Shown: positions 36,101 through 47,204 of the stretch, one piece after another
How the letters are laid out: every line of letters begins with the position of its first letter
Numbering within the stretch: the first letter of the stretch is position 1
DNA from: Schistosoma haematobium
Taxonomy: Eukaryota; Platyhelminthes; Trematoda; Strigeidida; Schistosomatidae
Assembly: GCF_000699445.3 (NCBI RefSeq)
Contig: NC_067197.1
Location: 33,587,809-33,651,808, forward strand
Reading direction: 5' to 3'
Length of the DNA: 64,000 nt
Made by a program: the position numbers and the translations under genes
Notes under the pieces: model-generated
What the model was told of the DNA's origin: nothing
What the model saw: the letters and a program-made list of their open reading frames with translations, nothing else
Database searches by the model: none

Positions 36101-37986
36101 AGAAAAGCGAATGTCCGGTGCTTTAAACGGGTTGGTGGATATGGAGGGTCCACCTAGGGGAGTTAGAAAACCTCAACTCCAAACCAATGGTGCACATGGG
36201 CTCCATGATCCTGAAGAAACAAATGGTGTGTGAACCAATTGTTGGTCACCGGCTACCATGGGACTGCATCTCCTGACGTCGCTCCACTGCCTTGTGGGTC
36301 AGAACATTAAATCGAAGGCTCCGTGTGTGATCCCCTAAGAAAACCACCTGTTTCGGTTTGGGCACCCGGGCAGTATCACAGTCCACACACAAATCAGATG
36401 AATTACGTGGCGCATTTATATTCGGTGCCCCTTTATATCAATATTTATGTGTTCAAATAAATAAGTATTAATAATAATATTGTGATTGACATGCCCACGG
36501 AATCATTGTTAATTACTTAAGTCTATGCTTTTAGATACCAAGGAAGTTAAGGGTGACATCTCTGTGTTGTAATTTGTTAGAAATCAAACGAAAAGCTTAT
36601 CTCGTGGAGGTTTTGTTATATCTTGGAAAGAGTAGTTCAGTGTTTTGGTTAGTTTTGTTAGAAGTATGATGGTTGCCTGCGTACCACATAGTTCATGCGG
36701 TACCAAAAACCTATCACTTGTTTACATTCCATTGATATATTAAGTAGACGGTAATAACAGTCTATGAAATCATAAACTAGTTTTGAATCCCATGATGTTC
36801 TTTCCGAGGTCATTAAAACAACTACAGTATGAATTATAAGCGGAGATGAATGACGATAATACCAATACAAAAATGAATAACAACATGAATTGCTTAGTTT
36901 TTCGGTACCGTCGTGTTATAATTTTCGTCTCGTTAATTTCCTGTTGTGCTGATTTAAGATGTAGCAGTGTGAACGGACGTACAGTTACATGAATTACATA
37001 AGATGGATTCATCGATATGACAACTGTTTCCTTGTCTATACGAATGGGGCGTTATTTTGTCTTAGACGAATATTATCTACACTACATCCCCTCCCAGTGT
37101 CTGTTCTACGGGAATTCAACACAACTCAGATCAAGAACACGTGATTAGCCCGACTAGAATGTAAATATATTTCCACACCAAAAAAACCGACAAGAAGCCG
37201 ACACAATCTAACAAAAATCCGAGTAATAATAAGGTTAAGGGAAAATACAACTCATCTAGTACCTGTCAGACTACTAGTCTCACTAAGCAAACAGCTTATC
37301 ATTGTCAATCTCGCCCACACATTAACAACAATTTCGGAAAACCACGCTTCTGGTGGTTAAAGAAACAATTAGTAGGGTAAATATCTTAGATCAGCGTCTC
37401 TCATCATTGCATTTCACTGTCTTTCTGAGCTCTCGAAAAACGCCCTGGTTCAAACTAACACAGTTCAAGTCTATATTATTTAAAGTAGGACAATTTTATT
37501 GATATTACGAACCTATTTAAGTTAGGCAGTCAGTGTAAACATGAGAGCACTGGATGGCCGTTTTGTTCTAGTACGGGACCCCTCAGCAGTGCACACAGAC
37601 GACTCCGCGACTGGTAATCAAACCCTGGACAGTCTCACGCTCAAACACTTAATCTCTAGACCACTGAGCCGGGAGCCAATAGTGTGCAAATTTAACTTCA
37701 AGGCTAAAATGATTGATTAATAATCGGATTGTGGTTTATTATTTTTTTCACATTCATAACAATCAATATTTCGCTTTCAACTTTAGATTCTCGTCAAATT
37801 CCTCGCATTCAACGAGGCGGTGGTGAAAGTATTCGCAATAGTGGAAGTAATCATACTGGTGTTTCTAAGTCTTCGGCCAACCATGTTAACTCCAAAAACC
37901 CTAATCAGCAAAGGAATCAACCGAATCATCGTTCGGATTCCATGGGACCTAGAGGACAAAATATGTGTGCCCCAATTGTTAGCTGA
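29205..37986 (+). CDS. fmr1: Fragile-X family (FMR1/FXR) RNA-binding protein, seven exons
   Basis: The exons are 29205-29267, 29302-29807, 29876-30161, 30193-30348, 33347-33696, 35283-35518 and 37787-37986. They total 1797 nt, or 598 residues plus TGA, and every junction is GT..AG in phase. The protein has N-terminal tandem Tudor/Agenet domains (about residues 1-150; second-repeat core AWWPAVVRK at about 103), a KH0-like region (about 190-285) and KH1 (about 286-337, GXXG loop GAQG at 305-308). KH2 follows (about 338-425, loop GSGR at 368-371, then FLEFQVASLQELDRLR, matching the family's KH2 end), and a polar tail (about 454-598) with RPHPGGRQPKPRP and QRGGGES. FMR1-family proteins bind mRNA and ribosomes and repress translation. 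The length is close to human FMRP (about 630). The ATG at 29205 is the first in frame and aligns with the family N terminus. FMR1 and FXR cannot be separated, as invertebrates usually have one gene. Confidence 0.95.
29268..29301 (+). other. 34-nt intron 1 of the FMR1-like gene
   Basis: GTACGT...TTGTTCCAG, phase 0. Introns 2 (29808-29875, 68 nt) and 3 (30162-30192, 31 nt) are similarly minute. Such small 5' introns are typical of schistosome genes. Confidence 0.9.
31122..31647 (-). mobile_element. Rearranged non-autonomous element (inverted head plus tail) with target duplication
   Basis: Bases 31133-31636 are flanked by an 11-bp direct repeat TAAGATTAACT (31122-31132 and 31637-31647). Read on the minus strand, it consists of the reverse complement of the head of the 16-kb element followed by the ~70-bp tail (TGGCGCATTTATATTCGGTG, ending AAATAAATAA). 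The same head-tail junction recurs at 36.4, 51.2 and 58.6 kb. Confidence 0.8.
31759..31812. repeat. (TA)27 microsatellite
   Basis: A pure TA run at the centre of the palindrome. Confidence 0.97.
32551..32686. repeat. Perfect 54-bp inverted repeat (hairpin) in intron 4
   Basis: The left arm 32551-32604 and right arm 32633-32686 are exact reverse complements over 54 bp. The 28-nt loop can itself pair CATCATC with GATGATG, extending the stem. A transcript of the FMR1-like pre-mRNA would carry this stem. No coding potential. Confidence 0.95.
33118..33156. repeat. (CT)n(TA)n microsatellite
   Basis: A CT run at 33118-33135 passes into a TA run to 33156. Confidence 0.95.
33697..35282 (+). other. 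Intron 5 of the FMR1-like gene (1586 nt)
   Basis: It begins GTAATTG and ends TTGTAATTGTAG, splitting an AG|C serine codon. It contains a head fragment of the non-autonomous element. Confidence 0.85.
34085..34465 (-). mobile_element. Decayed head fragment of the non-autonomous element
   Basis: It matches the minus strand of 16080-16400 and 31290-31620 (GGACGAAAAGCAAATGTCCG; AACCGGGTTGGTGG). It lacks the tail junction seen in the other rearranged copies. Confidence 0.7.
36095..36470 (+). mobile_element. Rearranged non-autonomous element (inverted head plus tail)
   Basis: Reverse complement of the head (GCGAATGTCCGGTGCTTTAA through GGTTTGGGCACCCGGGCAGT), then the junction AATCAGATGAATTACG, then the tail ending GTTCAAATAAATAAG. 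It is nearly identical to the reverse complement of 31133-31510. Confidence 0.85.
37540..37710 (-). mobile_element. Hammerhead SINE in intron 6, mutated
   Basis: A minus-strand copy with hammerhead region and tRNA-like head (CTAGACCACTGAGCC). CTGAGGA is CTGAGGG and GAAAC is AAAAC, so the ribozyme is dead. The 3' block is truncated. Confidence 0.8.
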
Positions 37987-40555
37987 ATAAATTTTCCAGT
38001 TGGAGTTCAATGAACATTTTCAGTAGACCACTCAGTTTTAAGTGCTTACCCTTACCTCCGCTTTGACTATCCAAATATCCCATTTTATTGTACCTTTATT
38101 CAGTTCGGCTGTCATTTCCTCTATACACACTCACACTGTGTAAATCAGATTGGATAACTGGAAACTTGTTTAAGGGTGATTTTTAAATAATCTTTCTTAT
38201 TTTTAGTGCATATTACTAAATATTCTTTGCTTTTTTCTTCCTGGTGATATTCACGTATTGTTTCAACCAGTTGTAATCTTGAACCATGTTCTGTATATTG
38301 TTTCTGTTAGTTTCTGGATTCACCAACTAATAAAAACAAAGTATTATCATACTTGGTAATTATCCATTTTTAGTAAACATCTTTACTTTCACCCGTATCT
38401 GAACTTATGGCATTACCTCAACCTAATACCTCAGATTTATGTACAAATCATGAACTATATGAAGGGTTATCCTACTATACTTGATTTGTATTATAGTTTT
38501 TATTTAGTGCGTTTATTATTCATTTCATGTTGACTTGTTTATCGTAAAAAGTAGACCACAATAAGAGTTAATATAGTGTGAGTTGTCAATATTCTGTCGC
38601 TTAGGATTTATCACCATATAATTTGAATTTGAATCACTTTACTGTAGTACACGGCACTCAGTACAATGTTTTATAGCAATCAGTTTTAAAGCAAATGGTT
38701 CGTTTAATAAATGCACTGAATCTATTCAGTCTAGCTTGATATTCTGATTATCGATAGTCTTATCGTTATTACCATTATGTCATTCATGTATTTTAAGGGG
38801 AATTTCGTTAAATCCGTTAATTAGGTATTTGTCGTTGTTGGTGAACATCATTTAAAAAGAAACGGCTGCTAAAATACTCATTAACTAGTAGTTTATTAGA
38901 GATTTATTAATGTGACTGGTGCAGTTTTTACGATCCTAACTTCCATAATTAAGTCCCAACTTAGGTTCAGAAACATCAAATCAGAGGAAATGAGACATTT
39001 GTTTCGTCAACCAGATTTTGTTAGGTTACAAACATGGACATATGTACCACTTTGACCGTGAAAGTGGAACTTGATTTCATTCATTGGAGGGTTTTGTATG
39101 ATTATTTCACTGGGATTGCTAATATGTACTGCTACAGGCACCATTAATGCACTCATTTTTGTAAACTTGTTTCAGACAACTATTAGTTGTGTCGTCCATT
39201 GGTATTTACTTTACTGTCGGTATGCTTCTATTGGCAAAATGCTGTTTGACTTGTTCTGTAATCTGCCACTTTTAATGATTTCGCATAGTAATTAACGCGG
39301 TATGAGGTTCTGAGCAAAGGAAATCAGGATTTTCTGTGTGTAAACTAATATGCGGTTTTGTGTCATATCTGAAAGGTCGGTTTCTGCTTTAAACTCTGTG
39401 TTTGAGAATCTGGTACAACGTGACTCCAGTTTATATGTAATGTGTCGATCGAATGTCCAATGTTGTCGCAGCATAATTTCGTTTCCAGGTCGTATTATCA
39501 TATTGTAGTAACATTCTTTGGCCAAAGGAAAAGCCTTTGTTTGACCGTTATATTAGTAATTCTATGCAGTCTTGTTAGAATAAATAACTGTAGAATGCAA
39601 TTTATCTGGTGAAAATTCCCATTTAGACGACGAATAGAGCGAAAAATTTTCCATTCGTTTTTCATCATGTATATTAATATCATGCTAGTAGCGATTTAAC
39701 ACAATGATTATATAACAGTGTTTATAAAATGACATTAAGTAATTAAGTAGTTGAGAGAAATGGTTATGGTAATCAAAGTAATTATTCGAAAAATTCGACT
39801 AAGGTTGCGACATTACTTAGTACGTGAGGAAAGCTCAGTATTGTAGTAATATTAAGAATCAAGAAACTGCTATTGAAAGTATCTCCTATGGAGTGGTATT
39901 AAAATGTTGGGTGACTGACTGTTTCTTTAAGCGACCCATTGTACAAATCTGGAAGTCCATCATCTCATGGTGGAACACCATCCATCTTGGTTTAACAAAG
40001 GACAGGTGGGAGTGACTAAGAGTTCAACTCTCACATGGTAAACAAAAAAGGTCGTGTTGATTTGAATAAAGCTTTAAAAGTTTCCAACATATCCCATCAA
40101 ATTTACCACCTTGTTTGCAAGTTTGTCTTGTACATATTACTGAATCTATCGGAATCCATATTCACAAACCTAGCTTTTGCATTCAAAAGAAATTTGTACA
40201 ACCATTATCGCTATCTTGGTCGTCCGTATAAGAGCGAGCTTTAGTGAAATTTTAATTAAACCAATTTTCTAATTTATTTCACTTTTGTATTTCTGCATAT
40301 TTTCAACGTATGATGAATTCACTGTAGATACTTTCATTGTTTATTATTTTCTCGATCTTGACTTCCAGTGTTCCCTCATATATTTAATTCTCTTGCATAG
40401 TAATATTTTTAGATTTTGATAAAAGAATTGTCAGTAAAGAAATCTTATGAATAAATAAATGAATATACGATATTTACATTGTACTTTAATAAGTTGTCAT
40501 ATTCTCGTAAAAGCGCCTGCTACTTGGCATTAAGTTTAGTAACACTAATCTGTCT
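37987..40555. other. AT-rich DNA downstream of the FMR1-like gene
   Basis: The first part should be the 3' UTR. No further coding exon, domain or identifiable repeat was found. Confidence 0.45.
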
Positions 40556-40559
40556 AACC

Positions 40560-42360
40560 TTATAGAGCGTAGGTTTCTAATCAGCGATCTCCAAACTGTC
40601 ATGCGATCCCTTTTTCAGTTTCTCCAGTCGCTACTCTTTCTGATTTCTTCCTCCAGTTCCCTGCTCAATGTGTCCCCTCGTCGTCCTCTTTTACCTTCAG
40701 CATTACCGTAATGTGCTTCCCATCCACCTGTAATATCTTTCTTTGGATCAAATAAGTGTAGTTTCTTACAAATATATCACTTACTAGTCTACCTAAATAC
40801 AACTCATACGTAATGTGACTTATTAACTCATACTATGACTTACAATAACTTTACACTTTCTAAATATAATCGAATAGTTGTAAATGCCGGTGACCTACAT
40901 CTAATTTTTGTATATGGACACATTTGCTTCACAAAACACTGACAGTGTGGTATCTAACTAATTTGTTAAATCATATCAGGAAATTTCATCTAAATTATAA
41001 ACTCCACGTCATGTCATACATTGAATTAACTGTATCCAAGGTGTCCACTGTATTCCTTTCTCCCCTGAGATGTAGAGGTCTATATAATTCAGTTAGTCAC
41101 CAGAAGAAAGAGAAAGGGCGAGAATAAGCAACGCTGTCTGACACCGGTCTTCACTTGGAATGCATCTGAGGTGCCCTTCATGGAGGACATCACAATACAG
41201 CTCAACGTATGTATTCCGTAGAATTTTGACGCTATTAGTTGCACCATAGTGCCGAAGGAGGATCAGTAGGGTCGTTCTACCCACATTTGTTGGTTGCTTT
41301 CTCATTGTCAAAGAAGCTGATGTATAATGAAGAGTTCCATTCAATTGATTGCTGAACAATAGTCCGAATTGCTGCAGTTACCTCTCTACCCGGCTTTAGT
41401 ACTTCAGCTGGTGATGCTGCTTCCCTAATTTTGATTTATCTGATGGCCATGCTGATTTCGCCAATCCTCGGTGGAGCGACATCTATAGGAGGGTCTATGT
41501 ATGCTCCTTCGACGTCTGGTGGGTTCATTGAGGCCGGTTCATTCAAGAGTTCTTCAAATTGCTCCACCTACTCCTTCCACAGTTCTTGAATTTCAGTGTT
41601 TGACCTGCCTTCTTTTTTCAAATAATCACTCTGGTTTACTATGTTTCTCTGCTAATTTCTTCGCTGTATCATGCTTTTGTTTCATATTTTCTCCTCTTGT
41701 AGCTTCTTCCGCTGTCATTGCTAGGTCTTCGGTGTATTTCTGCTTGTCAGCTCTAATGCCCCTCCTCATTTTCTAATTTCCTTTTGTGTATTCGGCCTGT
41801 GCCTTGACTGCTGTTGATTACTGTTTCCTTGTTCTTCCCTTCATTAATCTTGGTCAATAGAAATCCTCCCTTTATGCTGGTGCTTGTTGTGACCAAGGCT
41901 CTCCTGACATGTTGAAGTTATTGCTTCTTTTGTACATTTCCAGTTCTCGTTCATATTGGTTTTCTCTTCTTGGAGTAGATCGTATAATGCTTGGAACCTG
42001 TTGCTGAGAGCTATATTGAATTTCTTGAATTAGTCAGTATCTCGAAGGAATACTGTATTAAACTTTCGTAACGTTAATTCTATTGTTATCCAGTGCTTCC
42101 TTAGCTTTAGTTTCACCTTGGTCTCCACCAAGTGGTGATCTGAAGCTAAAACACCTCCTCTCTTCGTTCTTACGTCTTCCATGGACCTTTCGAATTTTTC
42201 ATTGATGCAAATGTGATCGATTTGGTTGTCTGTAGTGTGGTTTTATGTATACGTTTTTTGAAGGTATACAAATTTACGATCTTTCTTCATCCTCGTTCTT
42301 TTCTTCGAGTCCATGTCGTCCCATGATGTCGTTATACCCAGTGTCGTCATGATTCTAATT
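40560..42360 (-). mobile_element. Degenerate TAAG-family LINE, internally disrupted
   Basis: On the minus strand, 42360 to about 41090 reads in broken frames as the endonuclease end (DNQIDHICIN-like), the linker and the reverse transcriptase (RTTLLILLRHYGATN, equivalent to the family's RTTLWKLLRHYG). After a gap of about 350 bp, 40740-40590 gives the C-terminal KRGRRGDTLSRELEEE segment. The catalytic FADD region is missing. It is an old copy. Confidence 0.75.
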
Positions 42361-42639
42361 TACTTGTTTTGATTAACTGATAAATTTACTCAATTATTTT
42401 CATTAGTCTATACGATTAGTATTACCTTACTCTAAATAACAAATGACATGTTATTCTTATTTACTTTTGTTATATTTTATAAAAGTTCACTTGAAAAGGA
42501 ATATTTCAACATAATTATTTAATGAAAACAATGTAACAGTCTTTTTGTTTTATAAATAATTCTTTGAATTCCATATTGTTAATTATCAAGAATATACATA
42601 TATATTAGATCAAAACATTAATCTAAAAATGAAATAGAT

Positions 42640-42872
42640 AAGTAACAATACTCTACTGAAAAGATGCTTGTAGTGTGGTGTCGAGTCGCGGTTGACTATG
42701 ATCACCACTACAGGAAGACTACGTGCCAGTTAACCGATAAGATCCCCCGTAAGCCAAATATCAGTAGGCAGTTGATGGCTGTAGTCGAGATGTATTCGTT
42801 GGCGATCTCGTGGTATCGAAAGAATACTGAGATCGTGCCAAAGGAGTACAAGTGTGGTTACTAAGCGTAACC
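42640..42872. other. Unidentified GC-richer segment used as LINE target
   Basis: About 200 bp of higher GC content than its surroundings, ending in ACTAAGCGTAACC, the target site duplicated by the LINE. It continues at 46820 beyond the LINE. It may be part of another old repeat, but I cannot identify it. Confidence 0.35.
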
Positions 42873-42929
42873 CGACCGTTGTTGCTACCTTGACGTGGTG
42901 GTCGGGCTTGCCTATCGTGATGAAGCAAC
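42871..42929 (+). ncRNA. Candidate HDV-like ribozyme at the LINE 5' end
   Basis: Pairings visible are P1 CCCGACC (42871-42877) with GGTCGGG (42900-42906), 7 bp; P2 GTTGCT (42881-42886) with AGCAAC (42924-42929), 6 bp; and P3 ACC (42887-42889) with GGT (42897-42899), closing a 7-nt loop. P3 abuts P1, giving the nested pseudoknot order of HDV ribozymes. Retrotransposon 5' ends of R2 and RTE type are known to carry such ribozymes. P4 and the catalytic cytosine are not clear, so this is a candidate only. Confidence 0.45.
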
Positions 42930-43212
42930 CGAGCTATACTGGCTGGAACAACCGTTCCTCAAGGTCCTACCATGCCAGGCAGGTCGATTGGTGAACGGTA
43001 AGACTAAAAGCAGCAACTCAAGGTCTGAGGGCGAAGTCGTACTGCTGACTGTAGAGAGGTGTGACAGCAGTAAGGTGTTTCCCTCGGACAACCAGCATGA
43101 CAGCGATGCTGCCTTCCCACAAGGAGGGGTGGGGTTAGAAAAGGTCGACCCTAAAAATGTCACACCTCACCTTACCTCACGGATTTCCGTCTCCGGCGGT
43201 AAGGCTCTTTGA
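42874..43212 (+). CDS. LINE first reading frame (no ATG)
   Basis: An open frame from the element's 5' end to TGA at 43210-43212, without any ATG (segments include VVVGLAYRDEATELYW and GGVGLEKVDPK). Its stop overlaps the beginning of the second frame by four bases (TTGA at 43209-43212). Short first frames of unknown function, overlapping ORF2, are known in RTE elements. Whether this one is translated is unknown; part of it coincides with the candidate ribozyme. Confidence 0.45.
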   Translation, partial: DRCCYLDVVVGLAYRDEATELYWLEQPFLKVLPCQAGRLVNGKTKSSNSRSEGEVVLLTVERCDSSKVFPSDNQHDSDAAFPQGGVGLEKVDPKNVTPHLTSRISVSGGKAL

Positions 43213-46200
43213 AGAACGGAGCTAACACGTCAAAAACTTCCCACGAAAAGGCCGTGCGCGACCGGCCTCAAGCAGTTGTCCATTGGGCACTGCGGTCACG
43301 CTCTCAGGTCACTGAGACCGCCTCTAATCCAATTTCCTTTTCAGGTACCTCCAGAAGAACCCTTCCACGGTGTGGGCAACCGGGAAGTGATAACCGCCCT
43401 CATACCTCTAACAGCACCCAAGACCACTGTATTCATAATCAACCTTCCTCTTCAATTTCTATTATTCCTCCTACATCGACTTTCAACCCTAAACTTCCTC
43501 CTTCGGCTTCCTCCTCAAGTGTCACCATAGCCAACGATTCTAGTGCTCAAAACACTGTCCCAGGTCTACTGAAACCTCGCTCCAAACTACACATTGAAGC
43601 GTTCAACGTACGAACCCTATGTCAAATCAGTCAGCAGGCTTCCTTGGCTAAAACCCTAGAATCTCGTACGATTGATGTATGCTGTGTCTCCGAAACACGC
43701 ATACAGGATTCCAGTGTGGTCATTCACTTGACCTCACCTCGGCAAAACGGAGAGCCAACGTAACACACCCTCCGTGTATCCGGTGACCCGGTGGCCAGTT
43801 CTCGTGGACTGGTAGGTGTAGGCATAGCACTAAGCATGAGGGCCAAACAAGCACTGCTAGAGTGGATCCCCGTCAACAGTAGTCTATGTGCTGTTCGGCT
43901 AAACGGCTCCGTAAAAACTCGGAAGGATAGGGACACACGTCGTTGCCTTTTCGTCGTTTCTGCCTACGCTCCCACTGACTGCAGCTCAGATGATGTGAAA
44001 GATGAATTTTACAGAAAGCTGTTCGGACTTCTTCAGAAAGCTAAACGCTCAGACATAGTACTCGTAGGGGGTGACTTTAATGCTCAGATAGGTAGCTTAA
44101 ACCAAACAGAAAGGCATTTAGGTGGATATTTTAGCATTCCGGCACAGCGAACAGATAATGGTGACCGTCTGCTGCAACTGTGCTCAGACAATCGCATATT
44201 TTTAGCAAACACAAATTTTAAACATAAGGAAAGACATCGTCTAACGTGGCGACCGCCTGCACCAAACCAACGATGGACTCAAATAGACCATATTGCCATC
44301 AGTCATCGTTGGAGAGGGTCGGTACAAGATTGTCGCTCATTCTGGAGTACCTCCTTGGACTCCGACCACGCCCTAATACGGGCACGCATCTGCTTGCGCC
44401 TCACTGGACGCAAAAAAGCCACAGTAAAAAGACCCATTAGAACCGAACTGAGTAGCGAGGAAACCAAAAGTAGGTTCCAGGAACAACTGAGGTCACGATT
44501 AGGTAGTTCTGAAGACGAGGCTGACCCAGATGTTGCTTGGAAAGACGTACAAGCAGCTGTGGAAGCAGCAGTGACATCTATTAGCGACTTAAACCATAGA
44601 GTTTCAAAGAACCAATGGATTTCTTCAAAGTCTATCACACTGATGGATTCTCGCAAACTCGTCCCATCAGGTTCCGAACATGATGAAGAGCGACAACAAA
44701 TCAGATCTAGGTTAAGAAAAAGTCTAAGAAACGACCGTGAGCAGTGGTGGTCAACGAAAGCAAAAGAGATGGAAAAGGCGGCGACTATAGGGAACACAAG
44801 ACAGCTTTACAGACTAATAAAAGAAACTGGAATTAATAAGTCAAGTGTAAGTGAGATTATATCGGAAAAAGACGATACACACATCTGCTCCCAGTCCAGG
44901 CGTTTAGAACGATGGGCGGAACATTTCAGAGAACAGTTCAGCTGGCCTTCAGCTACTCTACAACTACCCTCCATTCCCAGACAGTGTGAATGGAACATTG
45001 AAGTAGGTCCCCCAACTCTTGCTGAAGTTCAAAAGGCTATAGTTAATCTGAAGCGAGGAAGGGCAGCTGGTCCAGATGGAATGGCTCCAGAGGTCTTTAA
45101 GGATGGTGGTCCGATTTTAGCGATTAGGTTGACTAATATTTTAACTAAAATCTGGGAGTTAGACGTTATTCCATCTAACTGGTCACAATCACTTATCGTC
45201 CCAATATATAAGAAAGGGTCAAAATCATCCTGTGACAACCACAGAGGGATTAATTTAACTAATATAATATCTAAAATACTAGCCTCGATAATTATCAGAC
45301 GCCTAACTAAGACTCGTGAACTGCAAACACGAGAGAACCAAGCTGGCTTTAGACCTGGTCGTGGCTGCATCGACCACATATTCACCATTCGTCAGATTCT
45401 AGAACACAGGCATACTTATCGGCGTCCGACAATGGTGGTCTTTCTCGACTTAAAAGCAGCATTTGACTCTGTTGACCACGAGATTCTGTGGCAGTGTCTG
45501 TCATTGAAAGGCGTACCCCAGAAGTACATAAACCTTGTAAAGGCTCTTTACTCGAACACTACTAGTCGAGTCAGAGCTTATGGCGAACTGTCATCTACTT
45601 TTGCAACTTCAAGTGGTGTCCGTCAAGGCTGTCCACTTTCCCCATTTTTGTTTAACTTCATCATAGACCTATTGATGGAAATAACATTCTCGTCTACTGA
45701 ATTCTCGGGTATTGATCTCCTACCAGGAGGTTCACTTATCGACTTAGAATACGCAGATGACATAGTCCTGTTTGGTGAAGACGCTGACAAAATGCAGAGT
45801 CTTTTGGTAGCACTGAGCAACAATGCCAGAATGTTTGGAATGCACTTCTCTCCCTCTAAATACAAGTTGTTGCTTCAGGACTGACCTGAGTCAACACCTG
45901 AACTAAGGATGTGGAGTGAGGTAGTCGAACGCGTTGACAACTTCACTTATCTTGGAAGTCTGATCAGCCCTAATGGGTTGGTATCGGACGAAATCTCAGC
46001 GCGGATTCGAAAAGCTCGTTTGGCTTTTGCCAACTTACGTCACCTGTGGCGAAGGCGAGATATCCGTCTATCAATAAAAGGACGAGTATACTGCGCGGCA
46101 GTCCGTTCTGTTTTAATTTACGGCAGCGAAACATGGCCATTAAGAGTAGAAGACACTCGTAAGCTATTAGTATTTGACCACAGACGCCTTAGAAATATTG

Positions 46201-46598
46201 CTGGCGTCTGCTGGGATCACCGGGTAAGTAATAGTGAGGTTAGACGCAGGGTATTAGGGAATGATGGTAAATCTGTTGATGAGGTTATGAATCTTCATCG
46301 ACTGAGATGGTTGGGCCACGTGTTACGTATGCCTGAACACCGATTACCACGACGTGCAATGCTATCCGGTATTGGAAATGGTTGGAAGAAAGTTAGGGGC
46401 GGCCAAACCAAAACGTGGCATCAGTGCTTGAAGTCACTAACTTTTAGTCTGAGCCATGTTGGTAGATGCAGACTACTTGGTTGGGGTCCGCGTTACTTTC
46501 GTAACCGATGGTTGGAGACTCTTGGTGAAATGGCTCAGAATCGATCCCAATCGCGTCGGTGTATACACTCCCTGTCTTCCCTTAAACTAAGAGATTAA
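43209..46598 (+). pseudogene. LINE endonuclease-reverse transcriptase, two in-frame stops
   Basis: About 1130 codons in one frame, interrupted only by TAA at 43761-43763 and TGA at 45882-45884, with no frameshift. A Ser/Pro-rich N terminus leads to an APE endonuclease with EAFNVRTL, CVSETRIQD (catalytic Glu), VGGDFNAQIG (Asp/Asn, near 44070) and LDSDHALIR (catalytic His). The reverse transcriptase has GRAAGPDGMAPEVFK, AGFRPGRGCIDHIF, FLDLKAAFDSVD, SGVRQGCPLSPFLF and the catalytic YADD at 45750-45761. The C-terminal region has YLGSLISPNG, a region related to many LINE thumbs, and WLETLGEMAQNRSQ. The product would reverse transcribe its own RNA at nicked target DNA. No in-frame ATG precedes the endonuclease. 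Both stops need only single changes, so the copy is recently inactivated. Confidence 0.9.
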
Positions 46599-46819
46599 AA
46601 TCGCTTCATATCTTTCTTTCTACGAACCAATTCTTTCTTCTTGTAGTATATCTCTATATGCAATCTTTCTCTTATATATTACTACCTTTGACCTAACCAC
46701 TGCTATGAATCCGGTGTTCATCTTGTTGTGCTGATGCGGTATGGCAACCTGGACCGATGCACATATGTGCCTGGTCCTACGTTGTAGCTGACTGACTGAC
46801 TGACTGACTAAGCGTAACC

Positions 46820-47200
46820 GAATTCGTGCAAGTTCACAATCAAAGGAAGGAAGAATGTCTTTAGTACAATCAAACAAACAAGTATAGTAAAACAATCACC
46901 GGTATAATTGGTTATAATAATAATTGTTTCCATTAAACCAATTGCGTTCTCTTGATAAAAGTAGGTCACTACATGCTCAAACTTTCAATCAGACATTGGC
47001 AATCCACGAACTCAAGCCTGAACTTTGCATACAGAAATGATTAGCCCAACCTCTCATCCTTCCTTGACCCTAATTCCCTATATTGGTATGTTTCGAGTTT
47101 TTTTCCTTTCTTCACTTTTATTTGATTATTATTGATTTTTTAAAATTATTGTTTCGCAATTTTAAACTCTAATTAGTTATTATTATTATTTTATACAAGT
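46820..47200. other. AT-rich DNA following the LINE
   Basis: Continuation of the target sequence. No gene or known repeat. Confidence 0.4.
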
Positions 47201-47204
47201 TTTT

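Larger units (their letters stand above)
35519..37786 (+). other. Intron 6 of the FMR1-like gene (2268 nt)
   Basis: It begins GTATGTTT and ends TTCAACTTTAG, splitting a G|AT aspartate codon. It contains one rearranged non-autonomous element and a hammerhead SINE. Confidence 0.85.
42860..46819 (+). mobile_element. Full-length LINE (CTGA-tail family) with 13-bp target duplication
   Basis: The element 42873-46806 is flanked by perfect direct repeats ACTAAGCGTAACC (42860-42872 and 46807-46819). It contains a short first frame, an endonuclease-reverse transcriptase frame broken only by two stops, a ~200-bp 3' UTR and a (CTGA)n tail. It is therefore a complete, relatively young insertion. APE-type endonuclease plus short tandem tail fits the RTE clade; the family name is not certain. 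Confidence 0.92.

Noticed and set aside
39071..39295. 74-residue hydrophobic frame as a membrane protein
   Set aside because: Hydrophobicity follows from T-rich DNA; no signal, splice or homology support.
44303..44797. 164-residue minus-strand frame opposite the LINE
   Set aside because: Antisense shadow of the endonuclease-RT linker coding sequence.
43791..45884. 697-residue frame as an intact host gene
   Set aside because: It contains APE endonuclease and YADD reverse transcriptase motifs and lies within an element bounded by a target duplication, so it is LINE sequence.
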